Shown here: piece after piece, positions 11,224 through 23,117 of the stretch
How positions within the stretch are numbered: the stretch's first letter is position 1
Layout: every line of letters begins with the position of its first letter
NCBI RefSeq assembly: GCF_921293095.1
Contig: NC_060246.1
Coordinates: forward strand, 15,580,001 to 15,644,000
Source of the DNA: Ischnura elegans
Lineage: Eukaryota; Arthropoda; Insecta; Odonata; Coenagrionidae
Reading direction: 5' to 3'
DNA length: 64,000 nucleotides
The notes under the pieces: model-generated
What the model was told of the DNA's origin: nothing
What the model saw: only the letters and a program-made list of their open reading frames with translations
The model's database searches: none
Made by a program: the position numbers and the translations under genes

Positions 11224-12500
11224 GGTAAGCTTTAATTTTTCTCTAAATTAAGTGGGTTGTAAGTTAAAATCATGTTGGGATATTAAATATTACATTGTGG
11301 CCAGGGTTTAACTGTTTGTGAAAGTTCTCAGCATGTTCTTAAGGGAGCGAGTACTGATAATCTGCTCTGAATATGGAAGCCGACTCAGTTCCTAAAACGT
11401 CGGCAGCAATGTCAGCAATCACCCGGTGGGAAGCCCAATAAGCCTTTCAAGAGTTTTTCACCTGTTGCAGGGTGTGCCATGACATCACATCCATATTCGA
11501 ATTTGGGAAAGTGAACGGAAGCTATTAACGGTCTTTGCCATTCAGGCCATCTTAATTCTTTTTTTTTTTTTTTTTTAGGCAGAATCGAGTCTTTTTATTT
11601 TTTTATGGCTTCATTTTAAGTCTTTGATTTGACATCTTAATTTTTTTTGGTGAACAATTAGTTTTCCATACTCTTGGGGTAGAAATGCTATTGCTACACA
11701 ACAGTACTTTCATAGCAGCTTTTTAATATTCTACAATGCTTTACGTGCTAGTGGGTACTAATATTTCGAGTGGATTCTGTTACAGTCTAAATATTTGAAG
11801 TGATTCTCATCAGATGAAAGTAAAAGTTACTGAAGAGTGAATGAGTTGAAGACAGACTGGTGCTCATGGACGTGTTCAAACAGAAGAGGATGCATCATTT
11901 TTTTGATAATTTGAATCCAATGACCATGAAAAATTAATGATACTGCATCCAGCCTTCAAGATTTCAACTAAGGGAGTTACATCTTCAAAAATGAAAGGAA
12001 GTCAGTGAGGTAAAAATATTCTCCCTGAATTCATACTGGAGAAATGTTTCATGGGACCAAGGTGGAGACATAATTCTATTGAGTGCTAATAAAACATTCA
12101 GAGACCGATGTCTCATAACTGCAACTATTTACCCATACATTAGATGTGTTAACAATGTCATGCAATGTGCTCCCCTTGTTTTTTGATTTTGTAAAAGGTA
12201 GCTTCCAGTCACTGTTTACTTCTCTTCTTGATTAGCTGAGTAAATAATCGTCCAGATCTCAACCCTTGAGTGACATCAGCTCTCGGCTTAATTCCTGAAT
12301 AAGATTGCTTCATTTCTTGGATATTTTCTCTTATTGGTGCTGATTTTCACTTCATGTCTACGCTTAATGCCAAACTTCGTTTTTTATAGCTAACAATAGT
12401 TCTGCAACAGACATCTGTGGGTTCATGAATGGTAAGATCCTTGCATAACTCAGGCTTTGAATACTTACATGGAGCTCAGATTAGTATGCGATGGATCAAA
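11224..12500. other. Intergenic, no gene seen
   Basis: The stretch has a T-run at about 11560-11577 and otherwise ordinary AT-rich sequence. No exon, RNA gene or bounded repeat was recognised. Confidence 0.5.
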
Positions 12501-14340
12501 TTGTCATATTGTATTATTAGTGCGAGTTCACTTTTTAATTGTGTGCTACGATAAAAATCAAACAAATTCAAGAATTGCAAGCATTTTGCAACGTGCCAAC
12601 CGGCGCAATGGAGAATGACTCCCACGATTCTCCTGACCCCAACCGCCACTGGACCTTCGAGGCCCAGTCGGACGAAGAAGATGAATCCAACCCATCCAGC
12701 CCGCCTCCTTCCAATTCTGAACTGCCATCTTCTCCTGCCTGCGAGCCTGATTGTCCAACCCAACACTTTTTCCCGCCAGGGTGAGTCCTGGCATTGCTCC
12801 TTCCTTTACCTTACCTAGTGTAGTCCCTCAGAAAGATTCCCTTATTTTGGTTACCATAACAGTCACTAAATTGCATGATCCCAATGTTAGACCTATTCTT
12901 GGCCTTCCATTGCTTCAACCAATTGCTTCTCAGGAGCCTTTTTCATAGCAGCGAAAACCAGCCGACCACCCGTCTGCAATTCTATGGGTTCTCAAATTAC
13001 TGTCACACCTCAGACAACTTTCGTTCATTGGTCAAGCTATTCACCTCAAAGAACTGGGAGTTCTATTCCAACCAATTAGTTGAAGACAAGAAAACTTACC
13101 TTGTTGTCTGCGGTCTACTTTCTGAAACTTCCACTGAAGACATCAAAGCAAAATCTTGAAGTAGAAGATATCGTGCAGCTCTGAACACCCAGACCATTGA
13201 AATCAGAATAAGATCGCAGTGAGCGCTTTCTGCACAAAAATCCTGACGTCTCATTGCCTCCCCTTCCGTTAAGATTGCTGCCATTGTTTCAGCTTAAACT
13301 TATTTCATCCAAAGACCAAGAAAAATTCCAAAAAATATCTCTCCGGTTTAGCTGTAAAAATTGAACCCTTCAGACCTCCCACTGGCCCACCGCAGTGCAC
13401 TAAGTGCCAACACCACAGGCATATGCATAAGTCGTGCGGAATGCAAACTCGCTGCGTGGGCTGCGGTGGAAATACTGTCATACTGAAAGCCAGCATTTCA
13501 AGCCAAAACCTGCTAAATTCGCGAATTGCTCCCGAGACCATCACGCTAACTTCAAGATATGTGGGCAGCGGAATGGAAATTAAGCGTCAATGCAAGGAAA
13601 TGCAGTCATGTTGTCATTTCAAGATGCCCGGAAGCAGGCAAAGGCCATCAACTTTATAGGAATAGAAGGAATAATAACTTTGCTATTTCCACATGATAAT
13701 AGCAAAGTTATTACTCCTTCTATTCCTATGATTAAGGATTGCCACCAAGTTACGCCCACTACTATTAATTATGCCATCAACTTTATTTTGGAAACACAAC
13801 TATCCCGAAATGCCAATCAATGAAATATCTCGGCATAATTTTAGACAAACCTCTTACTTGGGCTAACCATATTAAATCATCTATTAAAAAAATCGCAGGG
13901 AATTTACACTGCTCTTTTTCCTTTAATGAAAGCAATATCTTCATTGGCTCTTAAAACTAAATTGCTGCTCTACAATTCTTCGATAAAACCACTCCTAACT
14001 TACGCATCGCCAGTTTGGCTGCATGCCGCACTAACCCACCTCAAGCGCATCCAAACATGTGAAAACAAAATAGTACGAAAGATATTAGATGCCCTGTGAT
14101 ACAAAAGCTATTTAAACAAATCTGCAACAATCTCAAGCTAACTCTGATTTGAATTCCTTGAAGGCCCCATTAGCTACATTTCAACTTTCATTTTCAAAAG
14201 CAAATGATTATCTTATTATTACAAAATTAAAGAATCTTACACTATTCCTAATAAACCTAAACTCAAAACCCCCAAATGTGCCCTTATCCCTTTCCATATT
14301 CCCTTCCTAATCCCCGCAATGCCATGACAGAAACTTGAAA
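12500..14340 (+). mobile_element. Jockey-like LINE, internally deleted
   Basis: The first part (start codon at 12608, MENDSHDSPDPNRHW) is a gag-like ORF1. It includes a segment KTYLVVCGLLSETSTEDIK, similar to the conserved 'xxGLPxxTxxEDIK' motif of jockey gag proteins, and a zinc-knuckle region (PQCTKCQHHRHMHKSCG, then RCVGCGG). The sequence then jumps near 13640-13790 to the end of the reverse transcriptase (YLGIILDKPLTWANHIKS), so the endonuclease and most of the RT are missing. The tail (about 14060-14337) matches the tail of the minus-strand copy at 48120-48403. Frames are broken. A foldback structure marks the deletion junction. Confidence 0.8.
13656..13729. repeat. 32-bp-arm foldback at a LINE deletion junction
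   Basis: Arms 13656-13687 and 13698-13729 are inverted copies with one mismatch, separated by 10 bases. A direct repeat gccatcaactttat occurs just before (about 13645) and after (about 13772) the structure. Confidence 0.85.
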
Positions 14341-14879
14341 AAATGAAGAAGTATAGTTTATGAATCAACCCAGTTCCTGAAACCCCGAGAAGACAGCTGA
14401 TTGGCTGGGAGCCCGGATCCATTACTATAAAGAGAGCTCCACTTGGATTGGCTTGGCTATGTGTTATTGGTGTCTCATGCCTTCAATCTCAGACCTAAGT
14501 GTGTTCACTCTTCTCGCTGGTGTTTTTTCATCATTTATTGCTCAAAATAATTTTGCAATAATATAATAATTAAGCTCTGATGAAAATAATTGCTGAAGGA
14601 CAAGTGGCGGCCTGGAATGAAGGTCCTAAAGGATGTCAAAGAGAAGAAAAATGTTGATATGAAAAGGCTAGGGAATAGGAAAGAGGAGTGAAGAGCTGCG
14701 TCAAACCAATCTTAGAGTTGTTGACTGGTGATGATGGACAAATTTTCATTTGCAAAGAATATTTTCCTGCATAATCTTAAGCTTGACATCCTTCCAAGGC
14801 TATAAACACAAAAAAGGGGAAGTGGACAACATAGATTATTGTTGACTCATGTCCTTACAAGGTGTTTGAAAATTTTGAG

Positions 14880-15690
14880 CAATTCAATGATCTTTCATGG
14901 TCATTCGACAGGGTAGACTATGACATTAATCTTGGGAAGTATAAAGGATGCAGGATTAGTGGAATTACCCCCTAATGGCTATGATCCTACCTAAAGGATA
15001 GGCTACAGATGGGAGAAGTGGAGGGCAATGATGCTAATAACATTTGTTGTTAAACACTTATCACCTTCCAAAATTAACAATGTTGGGATACCAAAGATAG
15101 CATCCTGAGGCTCCTTCCATTCCTGCTGTACATAAACGATCTACATGTAAGGTACACCAGCATTGCTCTTCATTGCAGATGATACATCTTTATAGCATTT
15201 AACCCTAGGATAAGGCCTATAAGGTTATTTAACCCTGTAAGGATCTAAAGTTGCTGCAAACCAACTTAAAGAGCACGCTTCTCTTAGAAAATTGGTTCCA
15301 CCTGAATAAACTATCTGTGAATGTTATATGTTATAAAAAAGAGGGAAGTGCCTTAGATATCTGTACGAATGATCAGCCCATATAAAGGGTTATAATTGCT
15401 CCAAGTTTCTTGGTATGGAAATTCGAAAACCCTCACCTATGTACTATATGCTCTACCCTGCTAAATGTGGCTTTGTTTCGAGTAATCTCATTGTACTTGT
15501 TGATTTCAATCTCTTGAAAATGATTTATTATGGGCACTTTTTATCCCATTTGTATTTTGATATCATTTTATGGGCCTAGCTTTTGTAGTTTTTGTGATGT
15601 AAGAAAGGGGAATTTTTGTTTGTGTGAATTGAATTTCCTTGTATTTTACTTTGTTAAATCCTGGGACCAATAAATCATTTCATACCTAAA
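14880..15690 (+). mobile_element. LINE reverse-transcriptase relic with 3' end
   Basis: Across broken frames the plus strand gives reverse-transcriptase words: FDRVDYDIN and SYLKDRLQ, then GIPKDSILRLLPFLLYINDL (family pattern GVPQGSILGPLLFLLYINDL), then WFHLNKLSVNV. It ends with a LINE-style tail near aataaatcatttcat at about 15670-15690. This is a separate insertion from the jockey-like copy upstream and is older, judging by its decay. Confidence 0.65.
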
Positions 15691-17828
15691 GTTACAAATT
15701 TTCACTTATGTTGCTGAATTTTAACTTAATTTTTCAAATTTCAATTTATTATAGTGGCCTATATGTGGAGATTTACTACATTTTGAGTTTTTTTTAAATG
15801 TGAAATTCATGATTTAGAGGTCTTTCTGTACTTTCCCACTTTTTTTTCGATAAAGAAAAGATGCAAGGATCACTTGTTTTTCTTTCCGTTTCAAAATTCC
15901 CACCACTTCTTGGGGGGGCGGGCCTTTGAACTGCAGGCAGTACCAGCCCTGCCACGCTGGCGCTAGCATCGTGGTTATAAATTTTTAATGAGTTTCCCAT
16001 CTAAACCCCAAATAATCATTAGGGATTTGGGGCCAGCTTTTAGCGAGTTATCCATGGTTGATTTTATTCGAGCTGTGGTACAGGGATGGGGAGGTTTAAT
16101 TTAGAACAAAAGAAGATTACTTGTTTGAGGGTGAAAGCTGTTATTTACTTGCATAAGGATTTGTAGACGGTGGGCAAAATGTCTGTTGATTAAAATAAGT
16201 GACTGAAATCAACCCATCTCAAAGTATATGAACTTATTAATGGTGTAGTGCGATGTTTGCTGCTCTTGGTCTTCATTCCTCTCCGATGGCCAAAGGAGAT
16301 CAACTTTGCCACGCCCGTAATATCTCTCGTAGGTTTAATCGTTCTTATATAAAAACATCGTTTCGTATTTTACTAATTTGCATTGGAACGAACTAACCAT
16401 CGCAACTAACCTTATGTACTGAATAACCCGCTTGTGAATGATGCGTGTCAATAATATCTTGAAGCTGTATCTTTCCAGAAATAAATATTCATTGTGAAAC
16501 TTTTGCGTTGTATTTTCAGGTAACTTCTTAACATTCCCTTTGATAATGTTTTGGGGATCAATACGCCATTAGAAACCATATTAGGTTGACTTTTAATATG
16601 GTTATCTCATAAATTTTTCCCTGTTTAATTATATACATTCAAAATTACACTAGGGGTAAGCCGATTTTTTGTTTCATTCACTTGAACTGATAAACGCCCT
16701 CAACTCTTATCGTTTGGGGTAATTCACTTGCAAATTGGGGTCGTTACCCCAGGTTAAGAAGGATTATGAGGAAGTGTGCATTCCTTAAACACGGAGTGAG
16801 GTACTCCGTTTTGTTCCATGCAGATAGTATAACTAGGTGTAGGAAGATGGCATTCGTGCTTAAAACGTGTAATATTGTAGTTTTGCTCTTCAGGAAACTT
16901 AATTTCGATCTACTTATCCATATTCCCTGTATTAACCTACCATATTCGATTTCATTATTTTTCAATGAGCTTCTAGGTTGGCTTTTAATTACTATTTTGC
17001 TGCAATTTGATTCATATGATTTCTTTGTATTAATATTGGGTTGTTCCATGCCACTTTCTCTTCAAATTTACAACAACTAGCTATTTGTTTGAAAGCTCTT
17101 AAGAGTGAGGTCGTTTTCACCAAGGTTTCAGTAGGACTTATTTGAACAAGATCCATTTTCTAGTCCTTATCTGAGCCGCCTCCTTAGATTTCCAAAAGTA
17201 CTTATAACAGTAATGCTTTTACTAACAGTAGGTCTCCTTATAATAAGCTTATTATTTACAGTTTATATTCATTCTTAAGTGTATTTCTTGACTCAATTTT
17301 TAGTACAATTCGCAAATGGTGCATAGAAATCCAAAGTTGGTTAAAATGACATTGAGCGATGTTGTAAAACTTATTTACTTTTGAAGTATATATTTGGCTA
17401 CTTTTCTTTTCTTAGTGATAAGCTGCAACTTTTGCCACATTTGGGAAATTTTGTATTCAATCAGTAAATGAAGACCTTTTATTCAAGGAACAACTGCAGA
17501 CTAGCTGTTGATGTACCTAATTTAAGGATCATCTGCAAATGCTCTTAAAACACGACAATTCCACAATAGAAAAATATAATTTGCATTGGCCATGATGCAA
17601 CCCCAGCTAGGTCTCCTGAATTTATGCGAGGGGTTCTTCCCGTTGAACTACCAAGGCATATTCTTCCTCTGAATGTTGTTGGCTTTCAAGGAAATGATAG
17701 TTAATGCTGCCAGGTACAAAAAGCAAATGGGGCAGCTTGTTTGTGCACCACTTCCTGGAGGCTAATGGCAGAACTTTTGACACGACAACTTTGCACTCAC
17801 CAACAACTTCACTACAGAGATCACTGAT
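15691..17828. other. Intergenic, no gene seen
   Basis: The sequence is AT-rich with open frames of about 100 codons on both strands around 16744-17080. These overlap each other and lack any motif, so I regard them as chance. No exon or RNA gene was recognised. Confidence 0.5.
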
Positions 17829-18430
17829 CAATCAGCATATTTGTTGTTACACTATGGTCTGGGGTGATTGGGGACCCTCAGTTGGGGCTCATGATAGGCC
17901 CCCCCCCCTCACCGGAGGATTTTGCCCCCTCCCGCCCTCTGGAAAATTTTAGGAAATTGCATGCCCAGAATTGAATTTTGATGCTAATCTGGCACTTATA
18001 AAACTGGATACAATTTAAAAAATAAAATTTCGTAAGAAAAAATGCTATGAAAAGTGAGAACTTCACAGCTAATAAAATTTAATTATGTTTTAAGGCTATA
18101 TTATCTATTTACTGAATTTGTTCATGTGCCTGATATATAGAGATGATTTAGGCTTGTGTCAAAGGGCCTGTGGCGTAGTATGTAGAAGTAGATGACCACC
18201 ATAAAACTTTTACTAACAAAACGACCTACTATATGCGCACAGCAGTGTCTTTCTTTATCAAAGAATTAGCCAAAAACCACCATTTTCGGGTCTTGAAAAT
18301 CCTAAATTATGTGGATCCCCAAACCCCCCTTCGGCAGGGGGAATTTCCCGGACCCCCTGTTTGCCCCCCCTCACCCCTTTGGTCCATGCCTAGATCCGCC
18401 TCTATTATCAGGCATATCACTGCAGGTTTT
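17829..18430. repeat. Dispersed repeat, copy 1 (inverted to 29930-30390)
   Basis: It contains blocks that recur in reverse complement at 29930-30390: the C-run region after ggggtgattggggaccctc, gagaacttcacagctaataa, the block ttactaacaaaacgacctac with aaagaattagccaaaaacca, and ccatgcctagatccgcctct. The order of blocks is preserved in inverted form, so both are copies of one element of roughly 0.5-0.6 kb. Family unknown, no coding content. Confidence 0.7.
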
Positions 18431-20298
18431 GCGGTAGTAGATCGTTTCTTTTCTGTGTTTGCATTTGGCACAATACATTGAAAGCAGAAACTAAAAGCAC
18501 AAAAAATCAAAATATATGTACAAAACAAAAAAAGTTATTACAGAGAGAATAAAGAACCGTACGACAATGTAATTTGAAGTGCATAACAGGGCAGTATTTT
18601 TTAAACTATTGAAATGAAAATACGAATATTTCAGCGTACCTGAATGTGTATCTAAACTCTCACTGTTTTGTGAATCGGACCACTGTTCATTGTCCAGCCA
18701 GGCACTCAAGTTATTTGAGAAGATATTAACATAAAAGAGTTTTTTCTTCTGGTCATTTCTTTTCTGCACACAGCTTTGGTAAACACGTTTCATTATAAGA
18801 CTTTAAAGAGGATGAAACTCTCTCACTAACTAAACCAGCATTCACTGAACCCATGCACTAGAATTTTGCAATCTGTGTGAGGAAGCTGTCACATAGCAGA
18901 AATATGGCAACACTGGTTTGCCAGGATGTTATCGCTTTCTCCAGGGAATGAAAATCGGCACCGAGTCCCACAGTTAATGATACCCCTTCGTCAAAGACTC
19001 AATCAAGTGAGATGCACAACTATACCCGTACATTGTGATCTGATATCTTTTCTCGATGAAGGAATGGAGGTATCAACTACAAAGAAACACATGTGTATAT
19101 CGGGTTACACTGGGGAACTGGAGACTTAGGGAAGAGTGGCCGAGGGAAAAATGGCATGTCACATGATGCGTAGTAGTCCCCAATATATTCTGATTACAGA
19201 CTAAAATATATATGTAGTGATACATATATACATGGTCACACTTGCAGTTGCCTCTGTGGTCTCACCTAACGGGGTAGATTCACACCAACTCGTCGTTGTA
19301 TTTTGCCTAAGCGTGGGAGAAGAGAGGGAAAGAGAAAAGAGAAGTGACCACAGCCCCAGCACATGCCGGTCGCTTCACGCGATGTATGGAGCATTATGGG
19401 GGCCCCCTAAGTTCGCAGCCCTTGGTGATCGCCAACCAGCTGACCTGGCCAGACCGTCCCTGACTATGATAGCGGCATGATGTCAGTTGAGTTGGTGTCC
19501 TTTTACTCCTATCATTAAACTGCCACTTAATTCCAGGGGAAGTACTAACCCGCCAGGATGGATGAGTACCAGTGGTGGATATTGGGTCAAAACCTATAGC
19601 AGATAGAAGAAATTTTAGGGGGCCTTTCGATCTGGGGCTATTCCAGACCCCTGATTAGCACTCTCATGTCTTTGGTCCAAACCTTTATCAGCAGCTGAAC
19701 GTGACCCTGCAAATTTTTAGCCACAGGAAATATGTTTACTTAAGTGTGCATTATGATGAAGTTGAGAAGTTTCTTATGAAAAGTAGATCCTTGGTGAAAT
19801 ATGACTGCACAGATATTATTTTATGAATACACCAATGGCCAAATATATACTATGCTTAGGTCTTGTAGTATTACTTGAAAACAGATCATTGGAGTAGGAG
19901 CAGTAAAGATAGTTAGGCCATAGTCAAGAGTTAAATGTCACCGCTATCTGTTAAGCTTGCCTCTTTGCACATCTGTAATACATAGTTGAGACAATTGGGA
20001 CCATTTTGCACCCTTGCCTGCAACCATGTCCTGCCCCACACAGAAACCTCTGCAAAAGGGGTGGAGCAGGTCCAATGATAGCTGCTTAGAGCGGTCTCCT
20101 TTGCACCAGTGTTATTGGTTGGCAAAGTTATTGACTCCTACATACTTATCAAGGATTTGTATGCCTGATATAAGATTTGTATTCACAGTAATTCATAAAG
20201 TAATCCTATTATATTCATGTTATATAGGTGGCATTGGCCTATTTTATTACAGCTGTTGTTCATAGCACCATTGTATTGTTATCTGAGATTAAATTTGA
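18431..20298. other. Intergenic, no gene seen
   Basis: Nothing here resembles a conserved exon. A GC-richer patch at about 19250-19480 has a 87-codon open frame without recognisable motifs. Confidence 0.45.
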
Positions 20299-20306
20299 AT
20301 TAGAAG

Positions 20307-21013
20307 CAGTGGCTGCTGGTGGTAATTTATCTAGGGTGTGCATTAGAGCAGATATATAGGATGATTTAATTATATTATGTTAATCCTAATCCATGAGCAT
20401 CATATTTCGTCGTAATAGAATACATAGCAAGCAAAACATATCACTGGTACATTCTACCCTTAAAATTGCATGAACAGAAATAATATTAGCATGCATGAAA
20501 ATAATTATTCTCAACACACCTTTACAAGTGACGGTAGGTGAAATTCATTCTCTTTTCCTTACACCCTATGAGGAAGTAGTGTAGAAAACAGCCATACAGA
20601 TGGCTCTGTAGACGGACTAGGATCCTGGGCGCAGGTAGTGTAGGTGGCAGCTACACCACTACACTACCTGCTAGTCAGTCACCAAAAATATGCGCGTGCG
20701 CACTCGCATCGTTTTGAGCCTGCTCCCATCACCCATTTGAACAGCACATACCCCCCCGCTTACCTCGTCCCGCCAGAGCACCCTCAAGCGATCGCACAGA
20801 CCGAAAATGCGCCCGGCATGATGCCACGGGATCGCACACTTGTAGAGTGGTGAATTCGAAAAGGAGATAGCCGTAGCGTTCGGAGGCTCATGTTTCTTGC
20901 ATATGCAGACAGTACTTTTATCCTTCTCGTTGCAAAGGAATAGTTTTCTTTTATAATTTATTCATCTTTGGGTGTGCACTTGCTAACATGCGTATACGCA
21001 CGCGCCGCCACTG
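20307..21013. mobile_element. hAT MITE, copy 1 (707 bp)
   Basis: The element starts cagtggctgctggtgg and ends gcgccgccactg, so the ends are short imperfect inverted repeats of the hAT type (CAGTGGCGGC). A perfect 8-bp duplication attagaag flanks it at 20299-20306 and 21014-21021. There is no transposase. A nearly identical copy lies at 60156-60860, so the family moved recently. Confidence 0.93.
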
Positions 21014-21410
21014 ATTAGAAGTACATAATTTACAACCCATTCATATATTGCAATATGTACAATGATTTTTTACACTGCTGCCCTGCATTTCTCCCTATCC
21101 CAAGCTGGTTCCTCTTGTTCCCTGAGGTGATTTTTCTGTGTGTCCTTAATATCCTTCCTTTAGTTCTTGATCTGCGCAGAGACAGTCTTATTTATTTTAC
21201 CAGCTTTATTCATTTTGCCACTTGGCCTCATGACCCATACCTGCTCTTTTCTTTGGGCCCTTAGATGAAAGGGATCTGTGCATGAAGGTGTCTGTGGAAT
21301 CAAAATTCTTTTGGCTTTAGAGTTTTTTACCCCACAGGCTGGATCGTCTACAAGTCATGGACTTTTTTATCCTGTATTGCTCACAAGGGGATGGAGTTTT
21401 AAAAAGATTA

Positions 21411-21497
21411 CCGTATATGTCTGAATATAGTCCCCCATTTTTTCCAAAAATGCCTGTGGTAAAAGTAAAGGGGGGGACTATATTCGGAGGAATACGG
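21411..21497. mobile_element. 87-bp hairpin MITE, TA-flanked
   Basis: It reads ccgtatatgtctgaatatag at the left and actatattcggaggaatacgg at the right, flanked by TA at 21409-21410 and 21498-21499. Inner arms (gtccccc / gggggac) continue the palindrome, so nearly the whole element can fold on itself. This layout suits a tiny Tc1/mariner-type MITE. Confidence 0.75.
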
Positions 21498-22223
21498 TAC
21501 ATAAGGGAATATGGATCTCACTACGATAGGCATCACTTTGAATCATTGGTTGTGTTTGAATAGGTTGGGAAGAGATAATTTCATTAAGTGTCATGTTTTC
21601 ATTAAAGGTAAGTATCTCATGATATCATTAAGTAAGTTACCAATGGGAAGATGTGGGAATTTGTCGGAACCCATTTCCTATGAAAAAGAAATGAGAATCA
21701 ATTTTTCTATCAATCTACCAGGAGACAGCCCAAAGTTATTAGAAAGGCAAGCAAACAAAACGGAGAGACTCACTCAAGGAATACAATTCCCTTGATCTCA
21801 CCAGACTGATGGCATGATTAATTTACTGGGGTATCGTCATAAAAGGCCACATTAAATTATATCTCAATTTACAAATCTCTGCATGTTTCCTTCAGCTTCA
21901 TTTTAAAATCAGTTTTTCTGGTATTCAAAATGAAAAGTTGTTTAAACTGGTGAAGTGAAGTTTCAGCTATAAAAATTAATACAATAACAAGTATGATGCT
22001 GAAGCTCTTAGCTGTTGAGCTGCATGACAGAGGATCTGGAGGGAGTAGGTAAAAAATCCTTGGACCTTGGAAACATTGTTAATTTTTTTAATATTATACA
22101 TAATTTCTATACAGTCGGGGAAAAGAGCCAAAAATGTATTTGAATCATTGAAATATAAGCACCGGAGATGTTACATTTTACATGGAAAACTAGATTTCAA
22201 ATGTATAAATTCTTACTACTCTG

Positions 22224-22411
22224 AACATGGTAAATGAGAGAACATGGTACGTACATGCTTTCCACACAATTTTTAAGTACCCTGATCAACTAAGTGTAAT
22301 TTTCAAGTGGAAAGCTATCTTGAGCCCTAAAAATGATGCTTAGTCATTGAAATCTATCAGGTACTTAAAAACCTATGTGGAAAGTATGAAGCTGTTTCAT
22401 TTACCATGTTT
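22224..22411. repeat. Foldback repeat with about 56-62-bp arms
   Basis: Left arm 22224-22286 (aacatggtaaatgag ... ctttccacacaatttttaag) and right arm 22356-22411 (gtacttaaaaacctatgtgg ... tttaccatgttt) are imperfect inverted copies around a 69-bp spacer. It looks like an old MITE with long inverted repeats. No target duplication was identified. Confidence 0.65.
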
Positions 22412-23018
22412 AACGTTGGAATTTCCACAAAATATTGCCTGTATCCATTAATTTGCTTATCCATGTAGCACTGAAAAAGTTCAGGGCACGTGATAATTCT
22501 GTGGTAAGGTTGAAGAGGTTGGTTTCAAGCATGTTGGATGGCGACACAAGGTTAAACCAGACAGGCCCTCCCAGAGGACAGTGCCATCATTCCTCTTTTG
22601 GAGCCTGCTGAAATTGTAGGTATTGATTATCATTTCTGAAGATGATATATAACTCCCTCATTGAGTGGTCATATTTACTTCTTTGCCTTTTTAATAACTA
22701 TTCTTACCTAAAACCTATAATATCACCTTGAATTTGTCACGGCTCATAGAATATGTATAAAATGTTCAACATTAACCTCTATCTCGAATATTTGCATATA
22801 CATATAACTTTTACCTGTGAAAATTACTGGTTCAATTTTTTTTACATTAAAGATGTTCATAGTCCGAAAATTAGGAGATAATTGTGTGGATTTAAAAAAA
22901 GTAATGAGTTGCAATAAAAGATTGGCCAAGGGGGAGTGAAGCACCCCCTTAATGGCACTGGATTGAGGATGCATTTTGCAGGGATCAGCTAATGGTTTCT
23001 CTTTGTTCCTATGGTCAG

Positions 23019-23117
23019 GTGTTCTCTGCCCCCAGAAGTCTTCATCAATGGAGGAAGATGCACCAGAGGAAGAGGAGGTGAATGAGGGCTGTGGCTGCCG
23101 AGGGAATACGGAGGAAG
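23019..23117 (+). CDS. GRIP: GRIP exon, acidic linker / possible start
   Basis: The frame reads MEEDAPEEEEVNEGCGCRG and TEE from ATG 23048, then splices at gtgagg in phase 1 into PDZ2. Two acceptors are possible: tggtcag (exon from 23019) or tgcccccag (exon from 23036); both keep the frame open. It could be a first coding exon or an internal PDZ1-PDZ2 linker exon. Confidence 0.65.

Noticed and set aside
12476-12818. Several overlapping frames on both strands
   Set aside because: They are shadows of the gag-like ORF of the LINE relic starting at 12608.
16744-17080. Overlapping frames of about 100 codons on both strands
   Set aside because: Both strands are open over the same bases, composition is AT-driven and no motif or splice context supports either.
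20644-20853. 69-codon frame shared by both hAT MITE copies (also 60491-60700)
   Set aside because: It is conserved only because the elements are recent copies; no protein motif, and differences between copies are not biased to silent sites.
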